Positions 1 to 11,535 of a stretch of 64,000 nt of DNA are shown here, piece by piece. This DNA is from Nemophila menziesii (taxonomy: Eukaryota > Streptophyta > Magnoliopsida > Boraginales > Hydrophyllaceae), in assembly GCA_029959085.1 (NCBI GenBank), contig JARWIR010000027.1, positions 7,440,001 through 7,504,000 on the forward strand. Direction: 5' to 3'. A model generated the notes under the pieces. It ran no database searches, was not told the origin of the DNA, and saw only the letters and a program-made list of their open reading frames with translations. Position numbers and translations under genes: made by a program. How positions within the stretch are numbered: the first letter of the stretch is position 1; every line of letters begins with the position of its first letter.

Positions 1-421
1 GTTTTAGGGTCACGTAGGAGGGTCTCTAATGAGGTGTGGTTGCTTTCTAAGCTACCGACAAGAGTTAGAAGGACTTTTGAATCCTGACTATTGTGAGATT
101 ACCAATTAAAAATTATTCCTAGAAATGTTAATTCAATAGTATATGTTTATACTTGCATCTCCTCAGCTTTTATCTTAATTTCATAATTATTTTATCTATT
201 AGAAAGCAAAACATTCATCCTATTATTCATCTTTTAATCTAAACATTTAAAACCATTTATGCTAATACTGAACACGAGTTGAAATAACTAAATCACTGAG
301 AACGAACTTATTTGACTTACTTATTACTTGTACCGATATGTACACTTGCAAATAGTTAATCATGGTTTCCTAGGTGTGTGCTTTTCAAAATCATTATTTT
401 ATCACACTCCCAGGCCCACCA
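1..421 (+). repeat. 5' LTR of element G (3' part only)
   Basis: This stretch aligns with 53296-53716 at the right end of G with scattered substitutions and small indels. It ends in CCCACCA just before the primer-binding region at 428, as expected for the end of a 5' LTR. The left part of the LTR lies outside the window. Confidence 0.8.
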
Positions 422-427
422 AGTTTT

Positions 428-444
428 TGGTTCTTTTCTGGGGA
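428..444 (+). other. Degenerate primer-binding site of element G
   Basis: The sequence begins TGG and ends TGGGGA, in the same place relative to the LTR end as the tRNA-Asp sites of the other elements (TGGCGCCGCTGCCGGGGA), but the middle is changed. It is either decayed or matches another tRNA. The leader that follows (445-593) contains no capsid coding sequence. Confidence 0.5.
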
Positions 445-593
445 TTTTATTTTTATTTAATTTTTGTATGATTTAGTGTATTAATTTTATTTGTTTTCAG
501 TTATACGATTGTTTTGTTTTAGTCTCTTTTCAGATTTTTTCTTTAGGTATGGAGAGTTCTTTTGCGTCGTTGAAAGTATAGGGTGAGCATGCT

Positions 594-621
594 TGTTTGA
601 GTTGTGGTTTAGCTGGGAATC
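594..621 (+). pseudogene. gag: Element G gag zinc knuckle, 5' half (interrupted by C)
   Basis: Codons here read C-L-S-C-G-L-A-G-N and continue, after the 46-kb insertion C and one TSD copy, as H-W-E-E-C at 46959-46972. Together they give a CCHC-type knuckle like the CQQCGVNNHTWEEC of the other elements. This shows that C (TSD GAATC at 617-621 and 46954-46958) landed inside the knuckle codons. The capsid region expected between the primer site and here is absent, so G had a large internal gag deletion. Confidence 0.7.
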
Positions 622-2161
622 TGGTGTTGCCTAGGGTGTGATAAATATATGATAAATAAAGACGGAAAATGATGCACAAATACCCTAGACTTAACACAGT
701 AGTGCAAGTATTACAAGACGTATGCAAGTTTTAATGATAAGAAGATTCGTTCCTCGGGGACTTAAATGTGTTAGACAAATGGCTAATTAAATCAGAGTAG
801 CAATTAATAATTTAAAGACAAAAAATAAATAAGATTGATTGAGAGATGAGATTAACAACTAAATAAATTAAAAGACAAATAGTTAAATATGAGAGAAATA
901 AGATAAGAGAATATAGCTTAGATTTTGCTAGTATGCACAAATCCTTCTATTTCTTTCTACCAATTCAGTTTATAAGGGAGATAATAGCTCTTAGATAAGT
1001 AGTCAGGATTCTTGAATTCCCCCATATCCCTGGAGAGCGAACTAGGGTGGTGACCTCACAATCACGAGGGGACTCAAATAGGGTGTTCCTGCGCTACTAG
1101 GTTCCTAGATGAGACTGGCCTACGAATGATGATTGATGATTAAATTAAACCCTAATGACTATCTAGTTAGGCAAATCGTGTCAGGATTAATTCCGTACAC
1201 TAGACGTTTATATGGTGTTTCAATAATTAGACACCCCATCCGGGTGACCATCTAACTACTATTAGCACAAGCCTAAATTGATCAGGTTTAAGACAGACAA
1301 TAAATCAAAGTACATAAATCAAATATATGGTTAAGCAGCTAGAATAAATTTAAAACATATAATTCCCAAAGAAACTTAAATAAAAAGAAAATAGAAATTC
1401 ATAGATTATACATAATGCAAATCCCAAGCTATTGGAAAATTAGTTCATACCTGAAGGAATAAAACTAAAATAAAGATACATGAATATCATCTTGCTCTCT
1501 TGAATGACTAAGAATTAATATAAGGCTTAAAACTGAGCAAGGATTATTTTACAAAGGTTAAAGGGTGTATTTATAGGGGTCTAGGAAGCCCTAGAACGTT
1601 TTCTTAGAGTGGAAGACAAGTAATTGGACTTCTAGTCCAACTCAAATTCGTAACCCTAAAATATTGAAAAGGTAATAATCTGCCGTTGTTTTATTTTGGC
1701 CATAACTTCTTCGTTTCAACTCCGATGGATGTGTTCTTTATATCGAAACTGATCTTTTTGAAAATATCTATCACTTTGCTTTAGACCATTCTTCCAAATG
1801 CCTTACTAATCTTGATTTATGATCACTTTAATGGACGTGGCTGGTGAAATTTAGATTTACTTGTCAACTTTATCTTTCCATACTTTATCTTTTCTTTCCT
1901 TTATCTCCAATTCTGATCATTATCTTCTTTCCTTTATCTCTTGGAATTGATTTGACATCTAATTAATTACTATATATATTTAAAGCTTCATACTAAATAA
2001 ACAAATTAAACCAAATATGCTCTAAAAATAATAAATCATCAAAGCAAGACAAGAAATAGGAAAATATAATAATTCATGTAAAAATCGAGTATATGACTTC
2101 CAAAAACACCTAAAATGATATCTCCAACCTAGATTAAATCATCACAAATAGGGAGACATCA
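622..2161 (-). repeat. 3' LTR of element C
   Basis: About 1540 bp. On the minus strand it begins TGATGTCTCCC and ends GGCAACACCA. It aligns with 37906-39257 plus 46763-46953, the split 5' LTR. It carries the 46-bp terminal inverted-repeat module (2116-2161) and a TATA box at 1568-1575. The left flank is GAATC. Confidence 0.9.
1568..1575 (-). promoter_or_regulatory. LTR TATA box (element C 3' LTR)
   Basis: TATAAATA on the minus strand, in the conserved context CTATAAATACACCC shared by the A, B, C, H and I LTRs. It is the likely core promoter of the LTR; the start site would be about 30 bases downstream (leftwards). Confidence 0.6.
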
Positions 2162-2175
2162 AGAACCCCCAACTC
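2162..2175 (-). other. Polypurine tract of element C
   Basis: On the minus strand this reads GAGTTGGGGGTTCT immediately before the 3' LTR start TGATG. It is the plus-strand priming site and closely matches the tracts of A, B, D and I (GAGTTGGGGGTCT). Confidence 0.8.
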
Positions 2176-3734
2176 AAATTTGTATCGTCCTGATACAATA
2201 AAGATAAAAACAAAGGGAAGTCTCTAAATACACACCTTGGTCAATTAAGCACAGTAGGAAAGAAGATAGGAGAATATAGAATAAACATAAAGCAACTACT
2301 CAAAAAATTGCATGTAATAATATTTACAAACTACATACCTGCATACTTTTCATATCCACAATCAATACGACTTGAATTCAAGATTAGATTAGCTTCGCAA
2401 TGTAAGAGGGAGAGGATCTTTACTCAGTTCACCAAGGAGACTATAGATTGTTTATCAGTCCTTACTAGTATCCAAAGATCCACTTAACTACTCTCTATTG
2501 GCTCAATCACTTCTAGATTACATAGCAAAGAATCATAAGGTCTTTAAGGTTGTAATGTTGGCTTAGGGATGGTATGATAAGTATATTTGGATAATTTAGA
2601 GTGGGCTTTTGGCTCTCTCCTCACTAGCCATCTACGAATCGCCTTAAAGCTTGAGTTATTCTCATAAAACATTTCTCACTCAACCCAATGATTTTATTGA
2701 TGCACAAAGTAGCATCCCCAATAAACCAATTAAAGCATAAGATGTTCACATAAAGCTTCCACTTTGCCGGTCCAAATATATATCCTTTTCATATCAATTT
2801 TTTTCTTGTATATAGCTATGACTCTCTTTTTGATATTGAGATATCATGCTATTTTTCTCATAAATTTATTTCTTTTTCTTTTCATGCTTTTCAGCTTTTT
2901 TCATTTACTATTACCCCGGGAAAGGGTTACAATATAATAAACATGTGAATCATTATCAGTATATAGAACAGAGCACGATTAATAAGCTCAAAAATCCCAA
3001 CCCAATAATACTTCCTATAATGGTGGACCCACCACCCCAAACTCAAGCTCTAATACATTTGTCTATGCATCGCGATTCGAGTGCGGGTCATATGGAAAAT
3101 TTTTATAATCTAAAGGGATATGGATTATAATGTGGATAATAAAAAGGATTTTAGTAAGGCTAGAAGGAGCTGAGAAGGATATACAATATAAATTTGGACA
3201 GCAAGCTAAACGGCAACAAGAAGCTTATGAAAGAACCGCCTTAATCACTTTCTAAACTTTGCAATTTCGTTATTCTTTTACCTTTAGCACATTCATCAAA
3301 TGGGTTTGTCAACTAGGTCGGATCTCACGGCCTACACACCACTCATGGCTCCCTGAGATCGAACATACTTTCTATCACATTGCTAACTAATCTTTTCTTT
3401 ACTATCAATGTGTGTTTTCCTGCAAATACTCGAAGCATACAAAATAAAATAGCTCATAAACATACTACTTTCTATCATTAACTTACTGATCTTATGCTTT
3501 CAAGCTATTAAACACACTCTACATCTAATTCCCATGTATCAAAAAAAAATTAATTTCTACGTAAAAACAGAAAAATCACAGTAAAATGGAGATGAGAGAC
3601 AACTAATCCCCACACCCCCAACTAAAAAATGAGACGTGTCCCCATGACTCGAAAAAGACTCGAAACGGAAATTAAAATTAGCAGATAAGGCATATACAAA
3701 AATTGTAAGGAAGAAAGAGAACATACTCTCGAGG
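2176..3734 (-). other. Element C 3' noncoding region (env-like ORF to polypurine tract)
   Basis: About 1.5 kb without a credible gene. It holds blocks conserved in the same order in A, B, G and I. One is the hairpin at 3631-3650, another the polypurine-like motif next to it (3611-3622), and another the GAGTTTGGGGTGGTGGG motif near 3030-3050. There is also a block containing CCGGCAAAG near 2770. The small plus-strand reading frame at 2945-3130 is the reverse of this conserved noncoding block, and its counterparts in B, A and I show no coding signature. Confidence 0.6.
3631..3650 (-). other. Conserved stem-loop after env-like ORF (element C copy)
   Basis: The minus strand reads GAGTCATGGGGACACGTCTC. 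It is the counterpart of GAGTCGTGGGGACACGGCTC in element A; here two stem positions are mismatched. See the A, D, G and I copies for better pairing. Confidence 0.5.
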
Positions 3735-4908
3735 CTATTGCCTCACATTATTGACATCCAAGATAGGATTCACTGGATCTTTCTTTAATTGCTTAAAGAG
3801 TGTCATTATTTGCACTTTATTAGCTTTGATTTGTGCCACATCTTTGGCCAAGGAAGTTTGAGCTGCTTCGACTTTTTTTAATCGCTCATCTACATTCTCT
3901 TGCCAAATATGATCATTTTATTCTTTTGAAAGTTGCGTAACTCCCGCTACTCTTAGAACTGTCTCTATCCAATTATTGTCAATATTGTTCAGCATATTAT
4001 ACATTAGCTCCTCTTCTTTACCTGGAATCGCACTCGCTTTCCGAACAAGGCACGTGATGATATTAGGATATTTCAAACTAAATAACGAAGTAGGAGAGAC
4101 CGAAAATCGCATCACCTCCTCAAAGATCACTTGTGCCACATCCACTTTTCTCCCTTTAATACAATTCAACAAGATTGTGTTCTTCTTAATTACCTCCGAG
4201 GTTCTCAGATTTCCAAAGATATTTGCTGTAAGGAAATGGTGCCAAACTTTTGTATCTGCTTGGAGACACTTGTAAGGCCAAGGTGCCTTCAACTCTCCCT
4301 TATTTGCTTGCACTTTCTCCTTATATAATACATGCTCAAAAAGTAGATTCCAATCGAAATTCTTGATATGTTCCACCGCTTCTCTATACTTACATGGTCC
4401 AACCAATTTCTTAAACTAGAAGTGGTTTCGAATCTCTTCAACTGTGGAAGGAACTAACTTGCCTCTTATTGGAACCCAACCATTACTATCTCGGCTAAAT
4501 AAGCCTAAATAGAAATTGGAAACTAACTCTCTACATAAATTCAATCTTCGCAACATGAATGTATACCAACCCAATCTATCACCCATCTCTATGAATCTCT
4601 TGTCCTCACCTTCTTCAACTTCTTCTTCAAATACTCTCTCATAAGCCAAAGGAAGTTTCGTTAAGTGTTTATGTGCTGAAGCTAACATGGCCTTGGAAGC
4701 TTTGTTGATCTTGGTCACATGATTCTCGATTTGTAAAGGGTGTGATATCTTCCTTATTAAAGTCGAAACCTTTTCTCTTTTTGAATTTACCACAACTAAT
4801 TTTCCTATTACTTTCTGAACCTACTTTACCTTTCAAATTGAAACTTGAACGTTTCTCAATTGATTTCTTCTCACTAGAACCCAATACCTTATTTTGATTC
4901 TTCTTCAT
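3735..4908 (-). pseudogene. Element C env-like (third ORF) protein, broken
   Basis: This is the counterpart of the intact element I ORF at 60696-61847. Recognisable blocks are the basic N-terminal region, then FYLGLFSR, VPIRGKLVP and VEEIRNHF (about 4500-4420), then KGELKAPWPYKCLQAD, a W-H-H-F segment, and VAQVIFEEVMRFSVSP to the C-terminal coiled region. The arrangement resembles the plant 'putative transposon protein' domain common in third ORFs of Athila-type elements. A frameshift lies near 4700-4790, a TAG separates the two halves at about 4416, and a further stop occurs at 3918. A polypurine-like motif lies just before the start. Function is unknown; there is no evidence that it acts as a viral envelope. 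Confidence 0.65.
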
Positions 4909-5094
4909 CTCCCTGACATTAGATAATGTTTATGTTCTTTTTATCATCTCAATTGACCTCCAACTTAAAGCTTTAACCACTCTTGAAATTTGAAACTCTT
5001 GATGATAGGTCGTACAAGCTTTATTTGTGTTAGGAAAGGTGTTATGATGATGATTCTCTATATGGTTAGGATGAATTCTTCTTTGATTGGTGTG

Positions 5095-6669
5095 TGGTGG
5101 TCCTTTGTGTGTTCTAAAATAAATGCAAAAGTAATTGAACCACAACCGCAAGTGTACGGTTGTCCCAAGTAGTAATAATGATTCTAGGATCGTTCGCAGG
5201 GACGGTTGTTTAACTACAATGCTTATCAAATAATGAATGGTTGCACTTATGAAAGCAAGTAAAAGATATAATGTTTGATTGGTTGTTTGTATTAATTCTA
5301 AATAATGAAGGATTAAAGTAAAATGCAAATAAATAGTAAAACGCAAGTAAATGAATGTAAAATGCAAGTATGAGAAGGCGATACTTGAGAGACGCAAGGG
5401 TTTTTCCTAACTATCATTCATTTCAGACATCATTTAAGGGACAAATTGGTAAATTTGTATTGGTCAGGATTCTATATTCTCCTTACCCCCGTCAGGGTGG
5501 ACTAAGGATCAACTCTCAAGTGCTACAAACCCCGTCAGGGTGATTATAGTCCACTCTCAAGTGATTAAGTTTAAATTACCCAATAGGCCATAGGTTTAAT
5601 TAAGCTCGTCAGAGTCAAATAATTTCTAACCTACATTCGTTAACTAGTTCGGTACCTAAACCCCCGTCAAGGTGATCCAATCGCCACTAATTGGAATAGC
5701 TCAGATACTATGTCCTATTATTAATTTATCAGTTCAATAATAGTAATTAAACACAAATTAAAGAAAAATACGAATTACCCAATTTGATTTAAATAATAAA
5801 TATCCCAAATTCAAACATACGAAATGAAATCAAATTGGGATTAACCCATTATGCGTTCTCAAGTACTAATTAAGTTTAACTCATAATTATTGAAAAGATA
5901 AAAACTAAAGAAATAAATAAGTTCATCATGTTTTACAGAATAAAATAGAGGAACCTAATTACGGAATTGAATTGGCTGAGAATTGGAGATATAGACAGTC
6001 TCCACCTCTTGCTTCTTCTCTTCCTGCCTCTGGCTTCTTCTATGGTGTCTGACTCTTAAGCGTATGTTATATTATGAAAAAGGTGTGTGAAAATAGAAGT
6101 CTAAAACCCTTTTATAATGTTAAAAACGGATTAGGGCTTGGTCCTAAGAATAAAACACTAATTAAAAGTCCAAGCCAATTTTCTAAGCCCAAAATCCCGT
6201 AACTGCTGCACCACCTCCACTAAAATAGCTCTAGCCGATTCGTTATAGCTCCAATTGACCTGAAATCACTTGCTAAATTTCCGTAACTCGATAAGGAACA
6301 TAATCTCTTCAAAGGTCAGCGGCTAAATCAACTCGTAAGTACCTCGAAATCAGCAATCTTTGGCCTGTTTCCAGATTTGCAGCTTCAAAATATAATTCTT
6401 TTCGGGATTTATCTTCAAGGTTTGACTCCATATCACGATCTTTGACTTTCTTCTCAGATTCCTCTTCTAGCTAGTATCCAAAACCTACAAACTTTTCACT
6501 ATAAATACCAATATTACGCGCAAAAGCTTAATAAATTAAAAATACTAAAATCTAAAGAGGAAAATTGAATTATTGCATATTAGCACCAAAAGTCTATCTA
6601 ATTAGTCAAATAAACACCAAAAATGATGTCTCCCAAGGGCATAAAATTAGAACATTTAGGGAGACATCA
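5095..6669 (-). mobile_element. Solo LTR E (D-type LTR family)
   Basis: About 1575 bp. On the minus strand it starts TGATGTCTCCC and ends GGACCACCA, flanked by a perfect TSD GTGTG (5090-5094 and 6670-6674). No internal sequence remains, so this is a solo LTR, presumably left by LTR-LTR recombination. It lies in the noncoding stretch of C upstream of the env-like ORF. It has the 46-bp terminal module (6624-6669) and several spaced copies of a GTCAGGGTG motif (about 5485-5680). Confidence 0.9.
6110..6117 (-). promoter_or_regulatory. TATA box of solo LTR E
   Basis: TATAAAAG on the minus strand. The same motif lies at the matching place in both D LTRs (7759-7766 and 15299-15306). Confidence 0.5.
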
Positions 6670-6747
6670 GTGTGGATCTAAGAAATTGTTGGATGAATTT
6701 TGAAAGTTTAGGCTTTTTATTCTTGGATTCAAATTGATTTGGGTGGT

Positions 6748-8318
6748 TGGTGGTCCTTTGTGATGTTCTAAAAATAATGCAATAAGTAAGAAAACCACAA
6801 CCGCAAGTGTACGGTTGTCCCAAGTAATAATAGTGATAAACTGGATCGTTCGCAGGGACGGTATGGTTAACTACAATGCTTATCGATTAATGAAAGATTG
6901 CACTTATGAAAACAATAAATGATTTGAATATTGATTGGTTGGTTTTGTTACTAATCCTAAGTATGAAAGACTAAAGTAAAATGTAATTAAATAACTAGAC
7001 GCAAGTAAATAAAGGTGAGACGCAAACATGAGCAGGCAATACTTGAGAGACGCAAGGGATCCTCCTAACTCTATTTCATATCATATGTTGTTTAAGGGTC
7101 AAGTTGGTCAATTGACATTGGTCGGGATTCAAGAATCTCTGTACCCCCTCAGGGTGGACTACAAAGCTATTCTAGAGTGTCACAAGTCCCGTCAGGGTAA
7201 ATATGATCCACTTTCGAATGATTAAGCTAATTTACCTCATTGGCCCTAAGATTAATTATGTTCGTCAGAATCAAATAATTTATCTTATATTGAGTAATTA
7301 ATTCCATACCTAAACCCACCGTCAAGATGATCCACACGCCACATATGTGGAATAGTTTAGATACTAACACCTGTTCTTAGTTAGCTACTCCAAAAAACAG
7401 TAAATAATCACCAATTACAGAATAATGTAAAAGACCCAATTCGATTTAATTAATTAAAACTCAAATTCAAACACATGAAAATCAATAGTTTTAGGATTCA
7501 CCCATTAAGCATTCTCGAGTACTAAGAGAAATTAGCTCATGCTAATGGAAATTAAAACTAAATTAAAAGAAATAAGACTCATATTGTTTTACAGAAGTAA
7601 AAATAAGAAAAACCTAATTTTCGGAATTAGATTCGGCTATGAATGGAGATATAGACCCTCTCCAACTCTTCAGCTTTCTTCAGCTTCCTTTGTTGACTTC
7701 TCTCTGATGTTTTTCTTTCTGAATAATGAGTTGTGTGAAAATTAGAAGTCAAAAGCCTCTTTTATACTCTCAAAAACGGATTAGGCTTTGTCTAAGGTTT
7801 AAGTTAAAAATTAAAAGCCCAAGTCCATTTTCTAAGCCCAAAATCCCGTAACTGCTGCACCACCTCCACTAAAACAGCTCTAGCCCTTCGTTATAACTCC
7901 GATTGACCTCAAATCACTTGCTAAATTTTCGTAACTCGATAAGGAACATAGTCTCTTCAAAGGTCAGCGGCTAAATCAACTCGTAAGTGCCTCGAAATCA
8001 GCAATCTTTGGCCTATTTTCCAGATTTGCAGCTTCAAAATATAATTCTTTTCGGGATTTATCTTCAAGCTTTGACTCCATATCACGATATTTGACTTTCT
8101 TCTCGGATTCCTCTCCTAGATAATATTCAAAACCTACAAACTTTCCACTAAAATACAAAAGATTACGCGCAAAAGTTTAATAAATCAAAAATACTAGAAA
8201 ATAAAGAGGAAATTCAGAATATTGCATTTTTAGTCCTAAAGTCTATCAAAATGATTAAATAAACATAAAAAATTATGTCTCCCAAGGGTCTAAAATAAGA
8301 ACAATTAGGGAGACATCA
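6748..8318 (-). repeat. 3' LTR of element D
   Basis: About 1571 bp, closely matching 14324-15858. The terminal base pair of the TGATG start is altered (TTATG), and the 46-bp module is at 8273-8318. A TATA box (TATAAAAG, minus strand) lies at 7759-7766. Spaced GTCAGGGT motifs occur around 7145-7330. Confidence 0.9.
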
Positions 8319-8331
8319 AGACCCCCAACTC
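8319..8331 (-). other. Polypurine tract of element D
   Basis: Minus-strand GAGTTGGGGGTCT directly abutting the 3' LTR. Confidence 0.8.
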
Positions 8332-10120
8332 AAATCTTTGTCGTCCCTACAAAGTAAAACAAAACAAAATAAAGGGTTAGAAGTAAACACAAAGACATAG
8401 AAGCTAGCAAATACACCTAAAACAATTCTCAAAATAAATCTCATATAGGAAACCCTAGAAATTAATATACAGATACATCCATAATGCAAAATTGAACACA
8501 AATAATCTCAATCATAAAATTAAATTCGCAATGCTTGAAGGTTACACTTGTACTCATCTCTGTATGATGGCTATAGGGTGGTCATCAATCCTACCTCGCT
8601 TTGAACGCTCCACCTAGTATATTCTCCATCAACAGAATCATAAATTCACTATGCACTTAGGAATCACGAGGTCTTTATGGTTTTAATATTGGCTTAAGGA
8701 CGGTGTGGATGTATATTTGGTAAATTTGAAGTGAGATTTTGGCTCTCTCCTCACTTACCATCAACAAATGTCCTCGAGCTTGAGTTTATGCTCGAAAAAT
8801 GTTCTCACTCACCCATTTACGCAACAATTTAGCATCCCATGTCTACCCATTACAAATAAGATGATTTTTCATAAAATTCCACTTTGCCGGATGTTTATTC
8901 TTTCATGTTTTTCTTTTTCTTTTCTTTTTCTCTTTTCTCTTTTTTTTTTCTTTTTCATTTTTTCAATTCCGGCAAAGGGTTACAATAAGTATAATCATCT
9001 GCAATTGCGCTACAACATAAAAACATATATCCCTTCCCAATAAATTCCCCATAAGTGGACCCACCACCCCAAACTCAAGCTCGAGACATGTCTCAGGATC
9101 GTGATTCAAGTGCGGGTCATATGGTCATGCCTAATAATTTAAGGGATAATGGGCTTATATCGTGGCTACAAAGAAAAGGCTATAGGCTCAAAATGGGCTA
9201 AGACGGATTATCATTTAATTACAAGGGATAGAAGGCTAAAAAGGTCACAAATGGCTAACAAAGAACTGCCCCTATCATTTTCTTAAGTACATAGCTCGTC
9301 TTTAGTTCATATCTAGGTGGGTTCTCTACTAATTAGGATTTCATTTTCTACACACCAAACATATTCCTTAAGTACAAGCTTACTTCATTTGCATTGTTCA
9401 TTAATTTTTCCTATCAATTACCTACGTTTGGATGCAATTCTAAATGCGTTTTATATCAATCCCTAAAGTCCACTATTTACTATCATAGATTTATCAAAAG
9501 TATGCTTAAAAGGGACATTTAAAATCTTCTACAGTCAAACGCAACTCCAAAATTATTTTATTGAAAGCGATTAAAAACACATAACACATAAAAACTAGGA
9601 TGAGGCAACGAACCCCACCCCAAACTCAAAAATAAGTCGTGTCCCCACGACTCGAAAAGACTCAAAGCAATAAAATAATCTACACTAAATGATAAGGATT
9701 AGAAAACGTATCTCAACCAGCGCGTGGCTGGTTATCGGTGTTGCGTCCATGAACCTTATCTCGCGTTTAGACATCGTAAGTTGCGTTTTGAACGGATAAA
9801 GTTCAACTTGTTTGTAACGTTTCCCAAAATATCAATCATCACATCCGGATTTTCTTCCAACACTTAAATCTTCGATTCCAACTCATCATTGGATTAATCT
9901 TTTCCTCACTTTCTGGTTCATCAATCAATTTCCTCTTCTTCGGATTAGCCTTAATCAAATATTATTTCCTCTTGGATGCAGCTTTAACCTCGGATTAGGA
10001 ATCTTAACAGCTTGTTCTTGAATAACACAAAAAGTGTTTCTGTTTCTAGGATACTTCCTTCGATAAGTGCACATGAAATCAGTTCTGCTAGCCCTCTCGT
10101 TTCACCCCAAACTCAAAACT
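8332..10120 (-). other. Element D 3' noncoding region with remnant of a third ORF
   Basis: This corresponds to the third-ORF and 3' region of the other elements. The conserved stem-loop is at 9634-9653, and a GAGTTTGGGGTGGTGGG-type motif lies near 9060-9080. A possible start codon is at 10074 (minus strand), but the reading frame is soon closed and no env-like domain blocks are recognisable between 9660 and 10074. A pyrimidine-rich run lies at 8910-8965. Confidence 0.5.
9634..9653 (-). other. Conserved stem-loop (element D copy)
   Basis: The minus strand reads GAGTCGTGGGGACACGACTT. Eight pairs close a GGGA loop; the last pair is G-T rather than G-C. Relative to element A the T-G pair is T-A here, a change that keeps pairing. 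Confidence 0.55.
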
Positions 10121-10439
10121 TCAAATAGTGAAAATCTTAGAGAAAAGCTTAGAACCTTGAGGTTTTGAGGTTTACAACTTGAAGATTATGGTGGGATATG
10201 AGATGGGTAAAGGCTAATTGATGTGGGGGAAGAGGGAATATGGTTTAATTTGAAGTTCGGATGAAGAACAATCTTGGAGAAAAGTGGGAACTTTATGGTG
10301 TTTTGGATAAGAGACGAGTTGATTGTATGTTATCGTGGTGAAAGAGGGTAAGATTTGATGATTGTGTAGTTGTAGATGATGATTTTCGGGAAATTCTGGG
10401 TTTTGGAAGTGTTTTTGGAGGCTGGCTTGAAGAAAAAGG

Positions 10440-11100
10440 TAAAAATCTAGGGCTAAAAAGCTGGAAACCGGCCTGTCACAGAAGAAACCGGGTTCCCGGT
10501 TCGTGAAAACCGGGTTCCCGGTTTCGCGTAGCTGTGTCGGCGCGAAAAATTAGATTTTTTTTATGACGCAACATCGAGACGCAGCAAAGGGCGGGGCCCA
10601 AAACGCTGGGTCAGAAAATTCTAATTTTCCAGCTCCCAAAACCGGGTACCCGGTTTGTGCAAAACGGGTTGGCTATTGGACGCAAAGGGTTGCGTATTCG
10701 CGCATAAAATTTCCACCTTATTTTTTCGATTTCTCCTTGCCTACACCTCGGATTTTTGCAAACATTATACTTATGTTTAGTGGAAATTGCGCTCCCGATC
10801 CATTGGACTACTCAGATTTTCCATTGGAGGTACCATTTTTCTCAAAATTCTGTTTTCTTCATTTCGCACCATGAATTGCGTCTCTTTACGCACAGGTCAG
10901 ATGTATCAGAACTTTTTGACTTCACCATTGGATAGATATCGAAAAAATAAGTGGTTTAGGCTCAAGAAAAAGTTATTCCGACCTCCGAGCGTCAAGTTAT
11001 GATCTTCCGAAGTTTTGCTACTTGGGTACAGTTCCAAAAACAGGTCCCCGGTTTCTACAAACCGGGTACCCGATTTCTACTGTATTGGAACCCAAAATTT
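10440..11100 (-). repeat. Palindrome island of element D
   Basis: GC-rich spacer between the GPY/F module and the lost third ORF. It has four or five spaced copies of a palindrome of the type AAACCGGGTACCCGGTTT (about 10484-10502, 10506-10524, 10637-10656, 11042-11076), some with TTCC in place of TACC. The short plus-strand reading frames here are made by the repeat itself. Confidence 0.7.
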
Positions 11101-11302
11101 TCATTCTTTTTCGTTCTAACTACCCCAGACTCGTGACCTTCACTCCTGTAATCATCAAAAACAATTACCCTTCCTCATTTCTTACTAATAAACACTAAAT
11201 TAACGAAAATCAAACAATTTTAACCACGAAAAATAAAAACTTAAACTAATATACAAGAAATGGATTTTGTTTAACGTCGTTAAGCTCAACGAGTTACCTC
11301 AT

Positions 11303-11535
11303 TCATTAGTCATTGACATAACCTCCCCAGCAGTGAATGAGGTTGTCAATATTTGCAACTCGAAATTTACATCCCTTAGCTTTTATGCCCACTAGTTTAT
11401 CTGAGATAACCTTCGTGACCATGAATGGTCCTAGCCAAGAACTTTTTGATTCACGTACCTTTGGAAGGGGTCCGGTTTCTTCATAGCTACTTCTTCACCT
11501 ACTTTGAACCCCTTTTTCTTTCTTTCTTAGGTTCC
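11303..11535 (-). pseudogene. Element D GPY/F module (integrase C-terminal type)
   Basis: The minus strand encodes a VGEEVA start, then in the next frame WLGPFMVTKVIS and HCWGGY. This is the pattern of the GPY/F module that ends Ty3/gypsy integrases: a G-D/E-x-V strand, W-x-GPF, a basic strand, then a terminal GG-Y. A frameshift lies near 11470. It follows the protease after a basic linker rich in lysine. No integrase zinc finger or catalytic core precedes it. Confidence 0.65.

Noticed and set aside
3735..4908. Third ORF as a true viral envelope gene
   Set aside because: No signal peptide, fusion segment or membrane anchor is visible in A, C or I. The sequence looks like the plant transposon-associated domain.
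8768..9043. Plus-strand frame with Phe/Ser/Leu-rich hydrophobic stretch as a membrane protein
   Set aside because: It comes from a pyrimidine tract (TTTTCTTTTT) in D's noncoding 3' region, antisense to the element.
10440..11100. Possible CRISPR-like array from evenly repeated palindromes
   Set aside because: Eukaryotic retrotransposon context, irregular spacing, only a few units and no associated genes.
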